Assembly (NCBI GenBank): GCA_000310025.1
Contig: FN648440.1
Location: 26,144-90,143 of the forward strand
Direction: 5' to 3'
Source: Ectocarpus siliculosus
Taxonomy: Eukaryota > Sar > Phaeophyceae > Ectocarpales > Ectocarpaceae
DNA: 64,000 nt
The position numbers and the translations under genes were made by a program. Each line of letters begins with the position of its first letter. The stretch's first letter is position 1. The notes below the pieces were generated by a model. It saw only the letters and a program-made list of their open reading frames with translations. It was not told where the DNA came from and searched no databases. This document shows positions 33,001 to 43,164 of the stretch, piece by piece.

Positions 33001-34203
33001 AGCCATCCTCCCAAACTACAGTAAATAGCTTCGAGCGAACGGCTCGTCCGAGAGGCAGTCACGGCACCCCAAGTTTCGCTTCTCCAAAGAGTCCGCCCGG
33101 TCTGTGCGTGGTTGTACCTGTCAAAAAAAAAAAATGCCGCGCGTGTGGAAGCAACACCCTTCAGTTCTTGGAGCGTAAATGCTATCCCGGGCCGGCCCGA
33201 AACCAAGACGTTTTGAACCGCCCGTTTCCGCCGAAACTGTGTGTGTCGAAGGCACCCGGCCCACTACCGCAACGCTGAAGCTTCATCTCGTCGTCGACGG
33301 GGGAACTGAACAACTATCCCCTAGGCACGCTTGAGCCTTCATGTTTGTGGTGTAAGACAACGAAATGCGAGGTCCTACAGCAGTAGATGGCGAGTACTGA
33401 ATAATGCGGATTTTTATCGAGCTCGATAGGCAGTAGTAGCGGGGCCGTGCGCCTGTCCGCAGTGCGGGCTTAGCGTTCTCACATTTCATCAGTTAGTTGG
33501 TTCTCTGGGAACATTTTTTTTTTTCTGTGGCACACACGATCCCGCGACAACTTCTCTCAAGATGCCCTGGGGAAAAGGGGTTTCGCGCAAGCATGATGTC
33601 GTACGTTTTGAACACCCCGCTCGGTCGGTTAGATGCACGGTCGGATTGCAGGGAACCTCTTGCAAGCCGCCGACAAAACATGCGAACAGCCGTCATTATG
33701 CACGACTGCCTTCAAAACCAAAGCAATAAGCTTCTTCTCGTAGCTACATACAAGTAGGACTGGCTAGAGTCCACAACCAACCCTGCTGATCTTTCTTGGC
33801 CGTTCACCTTGCTTGCGCGTGTTGGAACGACCTCACGGCCAGCGAACACTCTGCTTCGCCATTGTCATCCACCAAGCCAACCCCCCGAATGCCCTCGCTT
33901 GAAGTTTCGCCACCGAGATACCATCGCGCGAGCCAATCTCACCTGCCGTCGAGACAACAAACAAACGCCGTGGCAGATAACATATTTTCCTTTAGAATAG
34001 GCGCAATAAACTGCTGATGCTGTGCTACTACTGCTGGGTGCCTACACCGTACGTAACTGATGAACGTGCGTACCAGACCCAACCCGGAGCTGTTACGTGT
34101 TACGGAAGCACGTACGTCTAGTGTACACTCGAACACACTACTTTTTATATTACTACTGCTGCATTGGTATCTGAAACCACCAGGCCCTACACGGCTGTGG
34201 TGG

Positions 34204-34223
34204 CTACATGCAGCTGCATGTAG
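34204..34223. repeat. 20-base palindrome in the right TIR
   Basis: Identical to the palindrome at 3066-3085. Confidence 0.8.
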
Positions 34224-35340
34224 ACTATGGAGTGCTGTCTTGCTTGCCGAGAAAGAGGCAGGTATTTGTGTGCACAACAACATGCACCGTTGGTGACACA
34301 AGATACCACGCACACCCTGCAAAGATTTTCAGCAAGAAAGCTCGATTTCTCAAGACACAGAAGAAGGTGTGGCGGTGCCGCAACCGGCGGCGTTCTAGCC
34401 GTCCTGTCGAGAGCTTTCCACCATTTAATTTCGACATCTTCTTCTCCGTCCCGTGGCGTTGTCGACATTTGACAATCGGTCGGTGGGGTGGGTGGTATCA
34501 TGTGTCATTTGCGTAGAGGTGGAACACCTAGCTATTTTGTAGCTTGTGTAGTCGCAGTACAGAGTCGTCGGTATGCGCGAGTTTATCGATAGCCTCATGG
34601 GGATGACGTTACTTCAACGCTGGAATGAGTTCAGGTAGCGGCAGCGCTGGCTTCCTGCCGTTAGAAGTGCTACTCATGACCCGTAGGCTACTGCCCCTTT
34701 CCTGAAGATGTATGCACATATGTGCGCTGTGGAAGCAGGTGAGGGAGGTAGGTGGGTCTTCGACTCAACATCAACAATTTTTGCTCCCATTGTTGCGGCC
34801 ACACAACTACGCCGAGAACAGAGATAGCAAGGGAAACAGTCCAAGCAGACCAGGCCAAAGACATACACGGAGTTTGGCTGCCCTCTGTCTTCTTGCTTGC
34901 GCTGTTGTTGTACTTCTTTGTGGTTGTTGGAGGGGAGCCACGTCATCTTGGCAACAAAAAAACACACACACACACAAACGGACAGGACTCGGCAGCAGCT
35001 AGACTATCTATGTAGCTGCCAGGGTGGGTTGCTGCGGCACCGAGAATACCCTAGGCATGTGAGACCCACTGCTGTGCAAGGGCAGCAGGGGTATCATAGG
35101 TCCATGGGGCCTCACAACGCTCGTCTACCTCTCTCTGTCACGCTCTCGTGGGACGTACGCGCAGGTTGTTGCTGTGGTGGGAGTTCGTTGCCGGGGACCA
35201 CGTTTGCCATCAAGAAGGAAGGGGAAAAACAGGAAAGAGGGGACGCAGCAGCTGCAACTAGACCTGTCTGTGGCACCGCGCATAACGTATGCGTGTGACA
35301 CGAAGCTGTAAAAGTGTCGCAGGGACGCTATAAGCCTGTG

Positions 35341-35697
35341 GCGCCCCACTGCACCCGCCTGATCCCATACATGCCCTGTCCCAGCTGCCGCGGTTGCTTG
35401 AAACTCGGTTGTGCCGCCTTTTTTTCTAACCGGTGAGGGGTGCCAACCTGTGTCACCCACGTGGTGCCTCCATGGCCGAATGACGCACGGATTTGAGGGC
35501 ACCTGGTCTGGGGACACTCTCTCTAGGGCGTACGGGCTTACCTGGAGCATGCTGGTGAAGCTCTCGACAAGGCGTTTGGGCCGGGCTGCTATTGATTTGG
35601 CCTCCAGGGTGGACCAGTGGAATTTCGTTTTCAGAATTCTAAGCGGGTCGTGCGGCGAAATCGCCGCCGATTTGATAGGTAAGAAAACAGTGATAGG
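35341..35697. other. Right flank of the giant element
   Basis: No supportable gene. The boundary with the TIR is sharp at 35340/35341. Confidence 0.45.
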
Positions 35698-35700
35698 TAA

Positions 35701-36964
35701 GACCCATGTTTATGGTCGCCAAATCTTTGCGAAAATGTTTATATTTTCAAACAGTTGCGGACAAAGATTTTGTTTCACTGTTTATGGGAGAAAATCTTCG
35801 CCAGAAATATTCTCAAACATTTTCAAATGGGGCAAAAGTCGCTCGTTTGACAAAATATTCTCAAACATTTTGAAATGGGGCAGGTCGCGAAAATGTTTCC
35901 CAAGAGCGGCGGGATTAGTAGACGATCGCCCCTTCCGTCCTAAACACCAACCACTGCGTAGCGCACACTCAACGTAGCAAGCTCATAGAGGGATCCGGAC
36001 CACCCTAGAGTCACCGTGTCAATGTTTTGGCGGCTGATACATGGCGGGAGCTCGTCAAGCGTGCACAAAAAAACAAACAGACAGGGGTGGTTTGGAGGGC
36101 ACGGAGAAAGCGTGGTTTGTGTCTCCAAACGGCAAAAAGTCGGCTGCTTGAGAGGAGAGGTGAGTACAAAACTATCCAGCTCTCGTCCTCTAGACCATCG
36201 ATTCATGTTTTGTCTTCTTGGGTGTCTTCTCCATCAACGGCTCTCATCCGGGTGTGCGTGGTTCAGCAGTGGACTTACTCAACAGGCAGGGAGGCGCGTC
36301 GCTGTGAACTCGATGTGTTGAAAAAGTCTTTTTTGGGACGGAGGAACAAGGACTCTATATTCAAGTGAAAAAATAGACAGAAAAAAACGTTGTGTCCACA
36401 ACTTTGCGCGCATAACGATGTGCCTCCCTGCCGGCTGAGCGCGGCCACTGCCAACCCACGCACAACCGGATGAGAGTTGTTGATGGAGAAGACACCCAAG
36501 AAGACAAAACATGAATCGATGGTCTAGAGGACGAGAGCTGGATAGTTTTGTACTCACGTGTCCTCTCAAGCGGCCGACTTTTTGCCGTTGGGAAGCGCTG
36601 ACGCACGTTTTGGTCTCTTTTTGACACCGAGAACATTTTTTCTCGCACGCCCGGAGCGCTATCGCCACATATTGGCGGGCACAGCATCAGCTCAGTGCAT
36701 CAAGGGTTGTGGGGAGCCCTTGGCGAGCTCGTTACATTCAGTTTCCATGACGCATTTGTGGTTTGTCTGTCACAAATCGTTTGGTAGCAGTAGACCACGA
36801 TTCCCGCCGCAGGTGCGATGCATTTCGAGAAACCACACGATAAAGATTTTTTTGCCCATAAAAACGGTACTCAAATGTTCCTCTGGCAGATATTCGCGCG
36901 CAAATGTTTGATAACATTTATTTGAAGATTTTTTTCAAAGATTTGGCGACCATAAACATGGGTC
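35701..36964. mobile_element. 1.26-kb fold-back element with TAA target-site duplication
   Basis: The left end GACCCATGTTTATGGTCGCC continues with AAATCTTTG, and the exact reverse complement ends at 36964 (29 bases). TAA flanks both sides (35698-35700 and 36965-36967). Inside, about 36030-36335 is matched by the reverse complement of about 36365-36680, so most of the interior folds on itself. There is no transposase. The TAA duplication suggests mobilisation by a PIF/Harbinger-type enzyme, but the termini differ from those of the 19480-24046 element. Confidence 0.8.
36030..36680. repeat. Inner inverted repeat of the fold-back element
   Basis: Arms of about 300 bases face each other across a short A-rich spacer near 36350. 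Each contains AGCTCTCGTCCTCTAGACCA and TGTTTTGTCTTCTTGGGTGT in opposite orientation. Confidence 0.75.
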
Positions 36965-37029
36965 TAAGTTAGAGAATTCCTTGTTTGTTGCAAAAACACT
37001 GCAGTAATCGAGCTATGCAGGAAATGTTT

Positions 37030-37290
37030 TGCTCTGGTTCACTTTTGCCTCCACAACCCCAGAATCCCACTGCTGTATCTCGACCTACAAGACTCCAATC
37101 AACAAACCAGCACAGGCAGAAGTGCGTGGAAGATGTTGTGACAGCACAACTAAGTCGACACTCGTACGACTTCTATGTACAGTCGTCGTCTGGTCCATAC
37201 TGCTGTAGAAAAAAAAAATAGAGCCATATATACTTTTTTCATACTAATAACAAGAAATGTATCACGTCACGACGACCATCCTGTGAGTAT
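37030..37290 (-). repeat. Dispersed repeat copy (inverted relative to 18290-18560)
   Basis: Shares CACTGCTGTATCTCGACCTA, TGTCGACTTAG-type and TACTAATAACAAGAAATGT blocks with the units inside the giant element. Confidence 0.65.
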
Positions 37291-37449
37291 AGACTTAACT
37301 ATTTACCATTATGTCGGAGGCCTGAGACGCAAGAGTTCAACCATTGTTGCACTCTAAAAGCAAGACGTTTGTTTTCGGTGCATCAGTTCGCGGCCGCCTT
37401 GAGATTTTTTTTTCGCCGGCTGTTGCCCGCTGCAGCGGGCCAGTCTCTG

Positions 37450-37516
37450 GATCACAGCGCCCCTGTCGCGAGCTCAAACCTCCAGAGGCGAGTAGAGTTA
37501 CAGCACGGTGAATGCA
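37450..37516 (+). repeat. Direct repeat flanking the TTA element (left copy)
   Basis: GATCACAGCGCCCCTGTCGC followed by GAGCTC and a GAGTTACAGCAC block recurs at 39688-39753, just beyond the other end of the element. Confidence 0.6.
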
Positions 37517-37530
37517 CACAACCACTATTA

Positions 37531-39570
37531 ACAACATATTGGTGAGATGGAGTCTCGATTATGAGAAAGGAGTCTCAATATAATATTACTTGGCGGGTGA
37601 ACAAAGTCAGACCAATTGTTTCAAGTTGCAGCGGTGGTGCGCGTCTGATACACAGCCGCATCTGTCCTGCCCATCACCGTGGTGTCCTTACGCAATGGTG
37701 CAGGCAACACATGATGACTCTACACCACATGTGTTGCCCTCAAGGCAGCAGAGACACACCAGGCGGCAGGTGGTGAAGCGATTTTCTTGTTTCGGAGATT
37801 ATTTTTTATGCAAGCTGCGACAGCACACACACACGTGAGCACTTACTTATGCATATCACAGCACACAACAACGCCTTTCAGCGTCCGAGCGTCAAAGGAT
37901 GCCATTATACGGACTCGGGCTGTCGAGGACGGCATGTACGGGGCTCACACGGTGGTGGTGCTGTCACCAAGGGCATCTGTGGCCGTCAGAGAGGTTCCGT
38001 ACCTGGTGGTGCACACGGCAAAAACTTTATAGTTGAACAAACGTTTCGCAGAAAACACAGGCGTTCGGTGGTAGGATCGGTGCTGCTATGTGTGAGACGT
38101 GCATCTGGCCTTCCTTGTTGTACCCTGTGTTTAGAGGGCTGCACGTGGTGGGTGTTCAATGCATAGATTCGGAAGATCGAAAGGATGAAGATGGCGGATG
38201 TCCGTTTCACCGGCAATCAAAGGCCGGTATTCAAAGAAGGCTGATTGCTGCCATTTCGAATCGATGGTGAAAGCCTTTCACTCGTTGCACAGAATTGCCA
38301 ACAGTGTGCGTGGAGATCTTCCGTTTGCACGAGTTAATGCGAAACGGGTCATTTACAAGTACGCTGGTTGTGAATGGGAAGAATATATCACAAGTCAAGT
38401 TGGTGTTCCGAGATTCGAGGGAATTACATCTGTGCAGATTTCTTGAGATGAAATTTTCTGACAAATCTGTGACAGGTCTGACAGGGTGGATAAGTTTATA
38501 TCGGACAAACATTTCAGCTCTTAATTGTTGCACATGTACACACCACATCCGCGGCAGAGACCGCGCCAAACGCGACTCTCGTGCATGACACTGCGCCACC
38601 ATGACTGCCGTAGCCTCACCCTACCTAGCAAGAAGGAGTGTGCCCAATGTCATGGCTTGATTGAGGGCGTGACAGCACGCCGTCGTCAAAGCACGAAAAG
38701 GTGTGTGGAAAGGTGTGGGGATGAGGTGCACGATATGACCGTCCGCACAAGTCTGCAGACTCTTTGTGCTGTGGTAGGCCGCAAAGTCGGAACTTGACAT
38801 CGTTCATCTACATCCAATACCAACCTGGCCGCCGTGCACGAGAGACCGGGCCGCCATGACTGACTGCCATAGCCTGGCCCTAGCAAGAAGGAGTGTGCCC
38901 AATCCTATGGCTTGCGTGCGTGAGAAACAACACGCCGTCGCAGCACGAAAGGAGTGTGGAAAGGTGTGGGAAGGTACGCGATATGACGTCTGTCTGTCGG
39001 CTCTTTCCTGTTGCTTGCCGCAGCGCCGAAACTCCACATACATCCGCATTTGTTCGAAACTATCTATGCATCCATCTCCTTATCGGACCACCTCAACGCT
39101 ATCCATGCCGTCGCAATCATGGCTTCGTTTGGTGCTATAGATTGATTGACCTTCCCTCCTTCCTCATAGGAAGGAGGAGTGGTCTTACAGCTGTGCGTAG
39201 CAGGCGCCCTGCATATCAGATCCTTTCAACTTGTTCGACCCCGAAAAAAGACTCTGAGTGCAAGCTGGGTGGCCTATATTGATGTTTGCAGGTCGAAAAC
39301 CAACGGACCATGACCCAACTTAACTCGTCTAGGTGACGCATTGTCCCTTTCTGTTTTACGGTGGCCCGGCAATGTATGTTTCATGGTGTGTAGCCTCTTT
39401 CCCTAGCCCAACGGGTGCGGCGGTGCAAGAGGTGGGTGATATTTCCATGTGCACAAGCCGTGATCCCTGGGCAACCACATCAATAATTGATCTGTCTTTG
39501 TTCGCCCGCCAAGTAATATTATTCTGAGACTCCTTCTCATAATCGAGACTCCATCTCACCAATATGTTGT
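37531..39570. mobile_element. 2.04-kb non-autonomous TIR element with TTA target-site duplication
   Basis: The left end ACAACATATTGGTGAGATGG continues AGTCTCGATTATGAGAA for at least 80 bases of similarity with the reverse complement of the right end (to 39570). TTA occurs directly outside both ends (37528-37530 and 39571-39573). No transposase was recognised inside. A three-base TTA duplication fits PIF/Harbinger. Confidence 0.75.
38595..39050 (+). repeat. Diverged tandem duplication, unit about 250 bases
   Basis: Units 38595-38815 and 38849-39050 share CTAGCAAGAAGGAGTGTGCC, AACACGCCGTCG-like and GTGTGGAAAGGTGTGGG blocks, inside the 2.04-kb TIR element. Confidence 0.7.
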
Positions 39571-39687
39571 TTATTTCAGTCATTGAGCTAGACGTTGCGG
39601 TGCGGTAAATCGGTTTCAATTGTTTTTAAATGGGGTTCGAACATATTTTTCGGCCGTCTTCGCCGACGTGGGCGTGCCACTCTCACG

Positions 39688-39753
39688 ATCACAGCGCCCC
39701 TGTCGCGAGCTCTAGACTCCAAGGGCGAGCCGAGTTACAGCACCGTGAAGTAC
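39688..39753 (+). repeat. Direct repeat flanking the TTA element (right copy)
   Basis: See the copy at 37450-37516; same orientation, diverged. Confidence 0.6.
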
Positions 39754-39836
39754 GGCTAAATCTCCTGCATCCGGGCGCGTCTACGCAAGGGACTTCAAGG
39801 GACTGTGATGTCTAAAGAATCACGCAGCTCATTGGA

Positions 39837-39936
39837 NNNNNNNNNNNNNNNNNNNNNNNNNNNNNNNNNNNNNNNNNNNNNNNNNNNNNNNNNNNNNNNN
39901 NNNNNNNNNNNNNNNNNNNNNNNNNNNNNNNNNNNN
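39837..39936. other. Assembly gap of exactly 100 N
   Basis: A run of exactly 100 N is a scaffolding convention for a gap of unknown size, so distances across it are not reliable. Confidence 0.95.
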
Positions 39937-41041
39937 GTAGCTTCACATTAGGTAGTCAGTTTGACTAGTTCAAATATTGTCAATGTCGCTATGTCATGTA
40001 GGTAAAATTCCGTATGGTCTGTCATACTCGGAATATGGAGACATGGTTGATGTTCTGTGTTTCATATCCAGAAATAATCTGCATAGCCTAGATTTCCAGA
40101 AATATGTCAAAGTGCAAGTAGCTCAGACTTGCGTGCTCGGAAATATGTATGCATCGGGTAGTTGTCGCAAGTGCCTCTGACTTGTGTGTATGAAAGAATA
40201 TGTACCGCCGCAAGTAACTCAGACTTGCGTGCTTGAATGAATGAATATTTGTCTGCGCTCAGCAGTCGAATTTGGAAAGTACATTATTAGTTCAATTGTT
40301 GAAGCTGTATTCTGTGGTTTGTCGTACGTCAGTGCAAGTAATCACTTGTGCGTGCAAGTACAATACTTGATGTGCATACGTGGCACAAGTTCGAGAGCAT
40401 GGTGTTGAAGTCATCTTTCCAGAAACGTATCGTAGCTTACCAGTACCGTATTCTGAACACGTGTGATTGGTCGACGTTGTCGGATAGGTGTGATTCCATG
40501 ATTTCGAGAATGAGCGCGTACTCGCCCCATCCTCTCACTCTGCTTCTCTGGGGGTTCTCCAACCCCTCTGCTTCTTTGGGGTTTCTCAACCTCTCTACTT
40601 CTCCGGGGTTCACTACCCCTCTGTTTCTCTACATTCTTTCTGGTCTCCACTGATCAAGTAATTACATTTCCACCACACCATCTTCTTCTCCTTCGGACCT
40701 TCCTGCGTACTCAGAGCCAAGCCTCTCGTACTAAAGGGTCCAGCGGCACAACAAGTGAGTTGGCACGCCGCGCTGCAGCCGTACAGGACACGTACAGGCT
40801 TACACGCAGCACTTGAGTTTTTGCCTTTGACCTGTGACTATAAGATTGCACAATCGGGTGCTCTGCTTATGTACATCAGTGGTCATTGCTGCATACGCAC
40901 GTTCTACTTGCGCGACACACTGCGGAGAGAGCACGCACCAACTCAAGAGTAAATTAGGACTACCCTTTTTGACGACAAACAACAACACCTCTTCGAGAGC
41001 CGATACGGGTCGTCAACACCCACAAGCCTACATCCCCAAGA
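39937..41041. other. Gene-free repeat-rich stretch
   Basis: No supportable gene. A short tandem repeat (period about 29 bases, CTCTGCTTCTCTGGGGGTTC type, three and a half units) lies at 40536-40640, and AAGTAACTCAGACTTGCGTG-like motifs recur between 40110 and 40240. Confidence 0.5.
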
Positions 41042-41165
41042 GATTAGAGAGTGAGAGACATGCGGTAGGCAACACCATCGCCATGCAGCATGCCCATCAA
41101 CACATTTCATCCGCGTACCCCCCGGAGGCCCCGTAGACAGTATACTCTGCCGAGCACCCCAAACA
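41042..41165. repeat. 124-base direct repeat, left copy
   Basis: Pairs with 45219-45342; the match ends sharply on both sides. Confidence 0.85.
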
Positions 41166-42720
41166 GCCCCCCTGCTCGGTACGAGATACGATCTACGAAA
41201 TCCCCGTCACGACTATCATTGCCAGGTAAAACGGCGATAAATCAAACTACGCATCCAAACGGAAATCATCCACCATTCATTCCATTTCAAACAATTTCCC
41301 AATAAAACAATGTTCTACGAAATCTGTCGATCTCCCAATAAAACATGCTCTACGAAATCTTTCAAATCTTCTGATGATATCAAATAACTATCTCCTAAAA
41401 GGTCTGTCAATAAACAATTCACCCTCTTGAGAAAAATGCTTTACCAAATTCTCAAGAAGTCAAAACACAAACAAACAAATACCCTTGGAAAAATACCCAG
41501 CAAAGATACACATTACATCAGAATCACGTCAGAACGGGGACGGGTAACTCCGGGAAAACGTGTCCAACGTCCTGACTTAGTCAAAACAAATTCCTCAGGT
41601 AAACCTTCATGTTTCAACTCATTGACCAGCTCAAATAACCTTCGGAAGCACCAAGGCTTCAACCACGACTTACGAGAACATGCTAAATCCTTCCTCCAAT
41701 ACCCAATACCTTGACAAACATACCAGTCCAACAGCCCCCCTGCTGTAACATCCATCCCAAACACGAAGAAACCAAACAAACAAGTCCGAAACAAACATGA
41801 AGAAACCAACAAATCCAAAACAGACAATCAACAATCCCGCATCCCCCCTGCTGGGACATCTCATATAAACGCAACGAAAATCCCATTCAATATTCAATTC
41901 CATGTCACCTCCGCAGGTAAAACGCGGAAAACGATCCAGACATGAACTACCCAAATCCCATCAGCCAACATCAATTCCATATAAAATCCCCAGGGAAAAC
42001 ACGGAAAATCTCAACATGAACTACCACCCGATGTCAGAAACACTGCTTGTTGTGCTGCGGCGGACAGCATGGTATCACATTCCCCCTCCCATGATTTCCG
42101 ACAGCAGTGCAACAATCAGGCGTGATTCCGCAAAATCCAGCATGCCAATTCTGCATCCAACTTCATCAACTCCAACCCGAAACAAGAAAACAAAACATAT
42201 CAAGGAAAAGGCGTCACACGTCCAGCACATACCAGTCTGCCGTACAGGCCTACTTGGAAAGGAAAATTGGTACTCCGCAAGGATTGACTCGTCGGGTACG
42301 GTACATCGGAGGGACAGAGAAACGGTCCGTGCCCCCCAACGTCTCTACCCAGCACGTCGCACGCCAAGCCAACGCCTACGAATATCCAGCACCACCAGAA
42401 AAACATAGCGGTAACTACCATAGAGAATGTTATCCCAACAAAGAGGGAAAACCAAAGTGGAGCAAACCGTACGCAGAAATAATACTACCACCGCCATTTG
42501 AGATATTTTCCTGGCAAACAACAGCCCCCCGGCCGCAACATTCCATTTGCCTCCCAGAAGAACAACAATAATCAGCCATGGAAATTCCCTGCCATTTGGC
42601 CGTGGAAATTAGTGTCCCTGTCCCTGCAAGGTAAAACGCGGGTGGGCATCTCTACAGAACAAAACAAAAACAAATCCAAACCTGCAAATGTGCCAACGAT
42701 AGGAAAAATGATTTGCAGAC
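41166..42720. other. A-rich non-coding part of the gag-only element
   Basis: The plus strand is strongly A/C-rich. Short motifs recur: CAGCCCCCCTGCT (41163, 41729 and a variant at 41836), and GGTAAAACGCGG or variants (41224, 41916, 42632). No domain was recognised. Confidence 0.45.
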
Positions 42721-42873
42721 GGTGAAAAATGCAGCATTGTATCTATCTGAAGATCAAAACACAAGAACAACATCCTGCACAAAACAAATCTCAGAAAAAT
42801 GACAAGAATACGCAAACAAACGTCACGTGCCTTGGCGAGTTTAAGACCACAGCAGAAGTCGCGCTGCTTGCCG

Positions 42874-43132
42874 TCATTGTTGGACTCGCCCGGTCCTCCG
42901 AACTCCCTTCCCCGCTTCATGATCCTCCTGTCGTTGTTCCGGTCGCGAACACGGGCTCCCCGGCCGTTGCCCACGCGACATCTTTCCACGGTCGAACGGG
43001 GTGTCCATCCCCATCACCAGTCCCACTCTCCCAGCCTTCAGCCGGCACAGCTTCCCCGGGTCGAAGGGGCGTAGCAGGGCCCCAAACCAGGCCACATCCA
43101 TCCCCTCTGCCTCGTCGTTGCTACTGCTGCCG

Positions 43133-43164
<32 letters not shown>

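Larger units (their letters stand above)
1954..35340. mobile_element. Giant (33.4 kb) TIR element with 4-kb inverted repeats
   Basis: The sequence from 1954 inward is matched by the reverse complement of the sequence ending at 35340, and the match stops sharply at both outer ends (CACAGGCTTATAG / CTATAAGCCTGTG). The inner ends of the arms are at about 5953 and 31304. The 25.3-kb interior has two divergent gene blocks whose 3' ends lie next to the arms (a stop at 6061 on the left, an open frame ending at 31234 on the right), as expected of one unit. It encodes a ParB-like protein, a methyltransferase-like protein, an unknown protein and a DUF7869-like protein. A Harbinger and a partial Helitron are nested inside. 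I could not find a convincing target-site duplication: the flanking triplets are GTG and GCG. A palindromic segmental duplication is the main alternative. Confidence 0.75.
31304..35340 (-). repeat. Right terminal inverted repeat of the giant element
   Basis: Reverse complement of 1954-5953. Conserved landmarks include the inner block around GATAATGTAAAATATT (31349), the tandem array (32541-33000), the palindrome at 34204 and the terminal CTATAAGCCTGTG. The open frame 31781-31194 (minus) is the counterpart of 5489-5896, extended here by a few indels past the inner end of the repeat; it has no recognisable domain. Confidence 0.85.

Noticed and set aside
1954-35340. CACTA/EnSpm element on the basis of CAC termini
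   Set aside because: No CACTA transposase was recognised, the flanking triplets (GTG, GCG) are not identical, and 4-kb TIRs are not typical.
1954-35340. Maverick/Polinton or integrated giant virus
   Set aside because: No DNA polymerase B, integrase, packaging ATPase or capsid-like frame was seen in the interior.
40690-40760. Possible fragment of large-subunit rRNA (CTCTCGTACTAAAGGG)
   Set aside because: Only a few bases recall the sarcin/ricin-region surroundings and the flanks do not follow rRNA.
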